The notes beneath the pieces were generated by a model. That model saw only the letters and a list, made by a program, of their open reading frames with translations. It ran no database searches and had not been told where the DNA came from. A program made the translations under genes and the position numbers. A stretch of DNA of 64,000 bases from Enterobacter cloacae. GTDB lineage: Bacteria > Pseudomonadota > Gammaproteobacteria > Enterobacterales > Enterobacteriaceae. The stretch is from positions 4,154,001 to 4,218,000 of the forward strand of contig AP022133.1 of NCBI GenBank assembly GCA_014169315.1, written 5' to 3'. Shown here in pieces: positions 59,546-64,000 of this stretch. Each line of letters opens with the position of its first letter. Position 1 is the first letter of the stretch.

Positions 59546-60019
59546 ATGAAAACGCCCCTGATCACCCGCGAAGGGTACGAAAAGCTCAAAAAAGAGATGG
59601 ATTACCTGTGGCGCGAAGAGCGTCCGGAAGTGACCAAAAAAGTCACCTGGGCAGCAAGCCTGGGCGATCGCAGTGAGAACGCCGACTACCAGTACAACAA
59701 GAAACGGCTGCGCGAAATCGACCGTCGGGTGCGCTACCTGACCAAATGCCTCGAGAATCTCAAAATCGTCGATTACTCGCCGCAACAGGAAGGCAAAGTG
59801 TTCTTTGGCGCATGGGTGGAAATCGAAAATGATGACGGCAATACCCTGCGCTTTCGCATTGTCGGCTATGATGAAATTTTTGGTCGTAAGGATTACATCT
59901 CCATCGACTCGCCAATGGCCCGCGCGTTGCTGAAAAAGGAAGTGGGCGATTTAGCCATCGTGCAGACCCCTGCAGGTGAAGCCAGCTGGTACGTGAACGA
60001 GATCGCGTACGTTAAATAG
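59546..60019 (+). CDS. greB: Transcript cleavage factor GreB
   Basis: Rescues backtracked RNA polymerase by stimulating transcript cleavage. 157 residues from MKTPLITREGYEKLKKEMDY at ATG 59546; in-frame extensions upstream to 59492 are rejected on family length. N-terminal coiled coil with the acidic tip around SLGDRSENADYQYNKKR, then the FKBP-like C-terminal domain (GRKDYISIDSPMARALLKKEVGD). Confidence 0.97.
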   Translation: MKTPLITREGYEKLKKEMDYLWREERPEVTKKVTWAASLGDRSENADYQYNKKRLREIDRRVRYLTKCLENLKIVDYSPQQEGKVFFGAWVEIENDDGNTLRFRIVGYDEIFGRKDYISIDSPMARALLKKEVGDLAIVQTPAGEASWYVNEIAYVK

Positions 60020-60106
60020 TCCGAGAGCGCCCCCCACGGCTGGCATTTTGCCGTGCCAGCCCGTATAACTATCCCCTGATTTTTCGACTCAACAGATGAT
60101 AAAGCC

Positions 60107-62437
60107 ATGATGAAAGATTCGCTCTGCCGCATTATTGCGGGTGAACTTCAGGCCAGAGCCGAACAGGTAGAAGCTGCCGTTCGCCTGCTTGATGAAGGGA
60201 ACACCGTGCCGTTTATTGCACGTTATCGTAAGGAAGTCACCGGCGGTCTGGATGACACGCAGCTACGTAACCTGGAGACCCGTCTGGGTTACCTGCGCGA
60301 GCTGGAAGACCGACGTCAGGCAATCCTCAAATCCATCGGCGAACAGGACAAACTGACCAGCGATCTGGAAAAGGCCATTAACGGTACCCTGAGCAAAACC
60401 GAACTGGAAGATCTCTATCTGCCGTACAAACCGAAGCGCCGCACGCGCGGGCAGATTGCGATTGAAGCAGGCCTGGAGCCGCTGGCCGATCTGCTGTGGA
60501 ACGAGCCGTCCCACGACCCGGAAACCGAAGCCGCCAAATTTATCGATGCCGACAAAGGCGTGGCGGACACCAAAGCGGCGCTCGATGGCGCACGTTACAT
60601 TCTGATGGAGCGCTTCTCCGAAGATGCCACTCTGCTTTCCAGAGTGCGTGATTATCTGTGGAAGAATGCGCACATTGTCTCTGCGGTGGTGGCAGGTAAA
60701 GAGGAAGAAGGCGCGAAATTCCGCGACTATTTCGACCACCACGAACCGATCGCTACCGCCCCGTCTCACCGCGCGCTGGCGATGTTCCGTGGCCGCAACG
60801 AAGGCGTGCTGCAACTCTCCCTGAACGCCGACCCGCAGTTTGATGAGCCGCCGAAAGAGAGCCACTGCGAGCAGATCATTACCGACCACCTCGGCCTGCG
60901 CCTCAACAACGCCCCGGCGGACAGCTGGCGTAAAGGCGTGGTGAGCTGGACGTGGCGTATCAAGGTGCTGATGCACCTCGAAACCGAACTGATGGGCACC
61001 GTGCGCGAGCGCGCCGAAGACGAAGCGATTAACGTCTTCGCCCGTAACCTGCATGACCTGCTGATGGCCGCCCCTGCGGGCCTGCGGGCGACGATGGGCC
61101 TCGATCCAGGCCTGCGTACCGGCGTAAAAGTGGCGGTGGTTGATGGCACCGGTAAACTGGTGGCCACCGACACCATTTATCCGCATACCGGGCAGGCAGC
61201 AAAAGCGGCTGTAGCGGTTGCGGCGCTGTGCGAAAAACACAACGTTGAGCTGGTTGCCATCGGTAACGGTACTGCATCTCGCGAAACCGAGCGTTTCTAC
61301 CTCGACGTTCAGAAACAGTTCCCGAAAGTCACGGCACAGAAAGTGATCGTCAGTGAAGCGGGTGCATCGGTCTATTCCGCCTCTGAACTGGCAGCGCTGG
61401 AATTCCCGGATCTGGACGTTTCCCTGCGTGGTGCCGTTTCAATCGCTCGCCGTCTGCAGGATCCGCTGGCGGAGCTGGTGAAGATCGACCCGAAATCTAT
61501 TGGTGTCGGCCAGTATCAGCACGACGTGAGCCAGACTCAGCTGGCGCGTAAGCTGGATGCGGTAGTGGAAGACTGCGTAAACGCCGTCGGCGTAGACCTG
61601 AACACCGCCTCCGTCCCCCTGCTGACCCGCGTGGCGGGCTTAACCCGCATGATGGCACAGAACATCGTCACCTGGCGTGATGAGAATGGTCAGTTCCAGA
61701 ACCGCCAGCAGTTGTTGAAGGTAAGCCGTCTGGGGCCAAAAGCCTTTGAGCAATGCGCGGGCTTCCTGCGCATCAACCACGGCGATAACCCTCTGGATGC
61801 GTCAACCGTTCACCCGGAAGCCTACCCCGTTGTCGAGCGCATTCTGGCGGCCACACAGCAGGCGCTAAAAGATCTGATGGGCGATAACAGCGCGCTGCGC
61901 AACCTGAAAGCCTCTGATTTCACCGACGAACAGTTCGGCGTGCCAACCGTTACCGACATCATCAAGGAGCTGGAAAAACCGGGCCGCGATCCGCGTCCTG
62001 AGTTTAAGACGGCGACCTTTGCCGACGGTGTCGAGACCATGAACGACCTGCTACCAGGTATGGTGCTGGAAGGTGCGGTCACTAACGTCACCAACTTTGG
62101 TGCGTTTGTGGATATCGGCGTGCATCAGGATGGTCTGGTTCACATTTCATCGCTGGCCGATAAGTTCGTTGAAGACCCGCATACCGTGGTCAAAGCGGGC
62201 GATATCGTGAAGGTGAAAGTGCTGGAAGTGGATCTGCAGCGCAAACGTATCGCCCTGACTATGCGCCTGGACGAGCAGCCCGGTGAAACCAACGCACGCC
62301 GTGGCGGCAATGGTGGAGCCCGCGAGCAGCAGCGTCCTGCAGCCAAAGCAGCGAAGCCGCGTGGGCGTGACGCCCAGCCTGCGGGTAACAGCGCGATGAT
62401 GGATGCGCTGGCGGCGGCGATGGGTAAGAAGCGCTAA
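60107..62437 (+). CDS. yhgF: Tex-like RNA-binding transcriptional accessory protein YhgF
   Basis: Tex family protein, 776 residues with a start at adjacent ATG codons (60107 or 60110). N-terminal Tex helices, YqgF-like nuclease fold near 330-460 ([17 protein letters not shown]), HhH repeats near 480-620, and a C-terminal S1 RNA-binding domain near 650-725 ([28 protein letters not shown]). A low-complexity Gly/Arg/Ala tail follows. Linked to transcription and translational fidelity in other species; precise role unclear. Confidence 0.96.
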   Translation: MMKDSLCRIIAGELQARAEQVEAAVRLLDEGNTVPFIARYRKEVTGGLDDTQLRNLETRLGYLRELEDRRQAILKSIGEQDKLTSDLEKAINGTLSKTELEDLYLPYKPKRRTRGQIAIEAGLEPLADLLWNEPSHDPETEAAKFIDADKGVADTKAALDGARYILMERFSEDATLLSRVRDYLWKNAHIVSAVVAGKEEEGAKFRDYFDHHEPIATAPSHRALAMFRGRNEGVLQLSLNADPQFDEPPKESHCEQIITDHLGLRLNNAPADSWRKGVVSWTWRIKVLMHLETELMGTVRERAEDEAINVFARNLHDLLMAAPAGLRATMGLDPGLRTGVKVAVVDGTGKLVATDTIYPHTGQAAKAAVAVAALCEKHNVELVAIGNGTASRETERFYLDVQKQFPKVTAQKVIVSEAGASVYSASELAALEFPDLDVSLRGAVSIARRLQDPLAELVKIDPKSIGVGQYQHDVSQTQLARKLDAVVEDCVNAVGVDLNTASVPLLTRVAGLTRMMAQNIVTWRDENGQFQNRQQLLKVSRLGPKAFEQCAGFLRINHGDNPLDASTVHPEAYPVVERILAATQQALKDLMGDNSALRNLKASDFTDEQFGVPTVTDIIKELEKPGRDPRPEFKTATFADGVETMNDLLPGMVLEGAVTNVTNFGAFVDIGVHQDGLVHISSLADKFVEDPHTVVKAGDIVKVKVLEVDLQRKRIALTMRLDEQPGETNARRGGNGGAREQQRPAAKAAKPRGRDAQPAGNSAMMDALAAAMGKKR

Positions 62438-62444
62438 CCCTTCA

Positions 62445-62467
62445 CCCTCTCCCCAATGGGGAGAGGG
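62445..62467. repeat. CCCTCTCCC-type palindrome after yhgF
   Basis: CCCTCTCCCC-AAT-GGGGAGAGGG, perfect 10-bp arms, eight bases after the yhgF stop. It may help end the yhgF transcript, but only a short T/A run follows. Confidence 0.8.
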
Positions 62468-62599
62468 GTATTTAATTAACTCGCTGACCCAACGTTACTC
62501 ATCAAATATGAAACCGATTGCATATCCATATTTAAACCACTAATTATCCTTCCGTTAACAAACTCCCGCGTTTTACTTTTTTCCGCATTTCATAAAATA

Positions 62600-62613
62600 T
62601 TGAGCAAGGTCAA
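62600..62613. promoter_or_regulatory. FNR-like site upstream of feoA
   Basis: TTGAGCAAGGTCAA matches the FNR palindrome TTGAT-N4-ATCAA at 8 of 10 defined positions, about 120 bases before the feoA start. The E. coli feo operon is FNR-activated. Confidence 0.65.
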
Positions 62614-62670
62614 ACAGGCCGTAAATTCATACCCAAAACTACATTCCGTCACAGTTTTATGATTGATGAT

Positions 62671-62689
62671 AAAAACTATTCTCATTATC
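62671..62689. promoter_or_regulatory. Fur box upstream of feoA
   Basis: AAAAACTATTCTCATTATC matches the 19-base Fur consensus at 13 positions with the conserved CATTATC right half. It lies about 45 bases before the feoA ATG, a repressing position. Confidence 0.7.
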
Positions 62690-62731
62690 ATCACAGAGTA
62701 GATAATTTAACCTCTCGTGGAATCAGGCATT

Positions 62732-62959
62732 ATGCAATTCACTCCAGACAGTGCATGGAAAATCACCGGTTTTACCCGTGAAATTAGCCCAGCCTATCGG
62801 CAAAAGCTGCTGTCGCTGGGCATGCTACCCGGCTCATCATTCCAGGTCGTGCGCGTTGCCCCGTTAGGAGATCCTGTTCATATCGAAACCCGACGTGTGA
62901 ATCTGGTTCTGCGTAAAAAAGACCTCGCATTAATAGAAGTCGAAGCCTTATCCCGATAA
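62732..62959 (+). CDS. feoA: Ferrous iron transport protein A
   Basis: Small cytoplasmic SH3-like protein needed for FeoB function. 75 residues from [20 protein letters not shown] at ATG 62732; an in-frame start five codons upstream is not preferred. Contains [10 protein letters not shown] and [17 protein letters not shown] core strands typical of FeoA. First gene of feoABC, 30 bases before feoB. Confidence 0.96.
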   Translation: MQFTPDSAWKITGFTREISPAYRQKLLSLGMLPGSSFQVVRVAPLGDPVHIETRRVNLVLRKKDLALIEVEALSR

Positions 62960-62989
62960 CAAGCCAGCGGTTTCAGTGAGTTTACGATA

Positions 62990-64000
62990 ATGAAAAAATT
63001 AACTATTGGCTTAATTGGCAATCCTAATTCCGGCAAGACCACGCTATTTAACCAGCTGACGGGTGCGCGCCAGCGCGTCGGTAACTGGGCGGGCGTGACG
63101 GTTGAGCGTAAAGAAGGCCAGTTCGCGACAACAGACAATCAGGTCACGCTGGTTGACCTGCCAGGCACGTATTCGTTAACCACCATCTCGTCACAAACGT
63201 CTCTCGATGAGCAGATTGCCTGTCACTATATTCTGAGCGGCGACGCCGATTTGCTCATTAACGTCGTGGATGCCTCGAATCTGGAGCGCAACCTGTATCT
63301 GACGCTGCAACTGCTGGAGCTGGGTATTCCCTGCATTGTGGCACTCAACATGCTCGACATCGCGGAAAAGCAAAAGCTGCGCATAGATGTCGATGCCCTC
63401 GCCACGCGCCTGGGCTGCCCGGTTGTCCCGCTGGTTTCCACCCGCGCACGGGGTATTGATGCCCTGAAGATGACCATCGACCGTCACGTGAGCAATCAGG
63501 ATGTTGAGCTGGTGCATTATGCACAGCCGCTGCTGCGCGAAGCCGGCCAGTTGGCGCAAGAGATGGACAAAAGCATGCCGGAAAAACAGCGTCTGTGGCT
63601 CGGGTTGCAGATGCTGGAAGGCGATATCTACAGTCGCGCCTATGCAGGCGATGCGGCAGATAAGCTGGATGTTGCACTGGCACGTCTGAGTGGCGAGCTG
63701 GATGACCCTGCGTTACACATCGCCGACGCACGCTACCAGACCATTGCGGCCATTTGCGATGTGGTCAGTAACGCTCTGACGGCTGAGCCAAGCCGCTTTA
63801 CCGCCGCCGTGGATAAAGTGGTGCTCAACCGCTTCCTTGGTTTGCCGATCTTTTTACTGGTGATGTACCTGATGTTCCTGCTCGCCATTAACATCGGCGG
63901 CGCACTCCAGCCGATTTTCGATGCGGGTTCCGTCGCGATATTCGTGCACGGTATTCAGTGGGTGGGTTATACCCTGCACTTCCCGGAATGGCTGACTATT
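62990..64000 (+). CDS. feoB: Ferrous iron transporter FeoB (partial, runs off the window)
   Basis: G-protein-coupled Fe2+ permease. 337 of about 770 codons are present, all open. N-terminal GTPase: G1 GNPNSGKTT, G3 DLPGTYSL, G4 NMLD, followed by the helical GDI-like domain (about 170-260) and the first membrane helices (LGLPIFLLVMYLMFLLAINIGG). Overall organisation matches E. coli feoB. Confidence 0.97.
   Translation, partial: MKKLTIGLIGNPNSGKTTLFNQLTGARQRVGNWAGVTVERKEGQFATTDNQVTLVDLPGTYSLTTISSQTSLDEQIACHYILSGDADLLINVVDASNLERNLYLTLQLLELGIPCIVALNMLDIAEKQKLRIDVDALATRLGCPVVPLVSTRARGIDALKMTIDRHVSNQDVELVHYAQPLLREAGQLAQEMDKSMPEKQRLWLGLQMLEGDIYSRAYAGDAADKLDVALARLSGELDDPALHIADARYQTIAAICDVVSNALTAEPSRFTAAVDKVVLNRFLGLPIFLLVMYLMFLLAINIGGALQPIFDAGSVAIFVHGIQWVGYTLHFPEWLTI

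Overview
The window is chromosomal DNA of an enterobacterium. Gene order follows the E. coli/Salmonella 73-76 min region almost gene for gene, and the proteins are very close to their E. coli counterparts as I remember them. The moderately high GC, codA lying between tsgA and nirB, and the many CCCTCTCCC-type intergenic palindromes suggest Enterobacter or a near relative (Lelliottia, Klebsiella side). The genus is inference from recalled synteny; no search was run. No tRNA, rRNA or CRISPR array was found.

Layout. 1-3193: promoter-proximal half of the S10 ribosomal protein operon with its L4-controlled leader (minus strand). 3371-4571: orphan prepilin peptidase hopD and the bacterioferritin pair bfr-bfd. 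4749-9155: str operon rpsL-rpsG-fusA-tufA. 9280-11042: tRNA thiolation genes tusBCD with regulator yheO. 11209-15938: fkpA, slyX, slyD, yheV and the KefB/KefG potassium efflux pair. 16074-20138: yheS, yheT, yheU, prkB. 20139-21899: accessory patch with palindromic repeats and an intact IS3-family element sitting in the loop of a hairpin inside a small open frame. 21900-30042: yhfA, crp, yhfK, argD, pabA, a yhfG-fic fusion gene, ppiA, tsgA. 30039-36735: cytosine deaminase, then the anaerobic nitrite reductase operon nirBDC-cysG. 36881-43585: yhfL, then aroK-aroB-damX-dam-rpe-gph-trpS. 43873-47146: hofMNOPQ (PilMNOPQ-like). 47267-55181: mrcA, nudE, igaA, yrfG, hslR, hslO. 55539-62437: pckA, envZ/ompR, greB, yhgF. 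62732-64000: feoA and the first 337 codons of feoB.

How the genes work together. Translation genes dominate the left end. Iron handling appears twice (bfr-bfd storage and release; feoAB ferrous uptake), each with Fur-like upstream sequence. nirB carries recognisable NarL/NarP and FNR sites in the spacing expected for nitrite-respiration control, and cysG supplies the sirohaem NirB needs. CRP is encoded here, and CRP-like sites are seen upstream of crp itself, ppiA/tsgA and pckA. Cell-envelope functions (PBP1a, IgaA, EnvZ/OmpR, DamX, FkpA) occupy much of the right half.

Most of the window is ordinary core genome. The observations most worth following are: a single gene joining the N-terminus of the YhfG antitoxin to the Fic domain it normally inhibits, with a degenerate catalytic motif; the hairpin-loop IS insertion and the small frame it splits; a hairpin-enriched variant of an enterobacterial intergenic repeat upstream of igaA; orphan codA and hopD; and the compact junctions where E. 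coli carries gsp, chiA and frl/yhf clusters.
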